Shown one piece after another: positions 14,142 through 14,299 of a DNA stretch of 14,299 nucleotides. Under the pieces are notes generated by a model, which was not told the origin of the DNA, did not search any database, and worked only from the letters and a program-made list of their open reading frames with translations. The stretch comes from an uncultured Pseudomonadota bacterium (GTDB lineage Bacteria > Desulfobacterota_B > Binatia > UBA9968), in assembly GCA_946478635.1 (NCBI GenBank), contig CAMLCX010000071.1:1-14299 (forward strand), read 5' to 3'. Position numbers and translations under genes: made by a program. Position 1 is the stretch's first letter; every line of letters begins with the position of its first letter.

Positions 14142-14171
14142 CACTCTGTTGATCGAGGGGTGACCCTGGAG

Positions 14172-14299
14172 GAACGAAGGCAGCGGCGCGAATATTTTGC
14201 TCTCGGCGGCGCGCTGCGATGTCCGACCTTTTCGCTGCTGGCCTACTGAGCAACTCGGCTCGTTTGCATCTTGAAGGCGCAACTGCTTTGCCTTCGTTC
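14172..14299. repeat. 11-bp inverted repeat enclosing 106 bases, running to the window edge
   Basis: GAACGAAGGCA (14172-14182) is repeated in exact inverted form as TGCCTTCGTTC (14289-14299). The right arm ends at the last base of the window, so it may be longer. The interval holds no convincing gene; an ATG at 14219 opens a 27-codon frame that runs off the end, but it has no ribosome site. The element could be a structured intergenic repeat, a small mobile element's ends, or an RNA. Confidence 0.4.

Noticed and set aside
14219..14299. Partial plus-strand gene beginning MSDLFAAG and running off the window
   Set aside because: Only 27 codons are visible, with no ribosome site or family match, and it lies inside the inverted-repeat interval; it cannot be supported.

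Overview
The window reads as chromosomal DNA of a moderately GC-rich, diderm (Gram-negative) bacterium. A TonB-type energy transducer, a TatA translocase subunit, an ECF sigma factor with a zinc-binding membrane anti-sigma factor, and a two-subunit glycine decarboxylase (GcvPA + GcvPB) all point that way. The MJ0042-type zinc-ribbon membrane protein and the LigAB / luciferase-like monooxygenase genes resemble what is found in uncultured deltaproteobacterial-type lineages (Desulfobacterota, Binatota, Tectomicrobia, Rokubacteria). That placement is inference; there is no rRNA or marker gene to settle it. I see no IS element, phage gene, CRISPR array, tRNA or rRNA.

Layout. (1) 1-204 is non-coding, with a heptamer tandem repeat at the left edge and a possible plus-strand terminator. 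(2) 205-3446, minus strand: a tight four-gene operon, transcribed alpha/beta hydrolase > LigA-like > LigB-like class III ring-cleavage dioxygenase > luciferase-like monooxygenase, with a good sigma70-like promoter at 3522-3550. It looks catabolic (aromatic or heteroaromatic substrate unknown). (3) 3750-9040, plus strand: folD-gcvT-gcvH-gcvPA-gcvPB, the glycine cleavage system led by the enzyme that interconverts its methylene-THF product; the L-protein (lipoamide dehydrogenase) is not here. GcvH carries an unusual poly-Asp/Glu tail. (4) 9056-11148: an envelope block with tonB (minus), tatA (plus; 59 aa) and a zinc-ribbon membrane protein (minus), with hairpins at two stop-to-stop junctions. 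(5) 11302-12810, plus strand: ECF sigma factor, ZAS anti-sigma factor and an exported protein of unknown function, all overlapping, hence one co-regulated unit. (6) 12817-14086, minus strand: a CysM-like cysteine synthase followed 7 bases later by a small NIL-domain protein, under a promoter with a palindrome over its -10. (7) 14087-14299: the cysM upstream region, with an 11-bp inverted repeat whose right arm touches the window edge.

Most of the window is recognisable metabolism. The parts that may be undescribed are the LigAB/hydrolase/monooxygenase operon with no known substrate, the sigma/anti-sigma/exported-protein unit, the acidic GcvH tail, and the CysM-NIL pair. I found no clear sign of a wholly new defence or mobile system.
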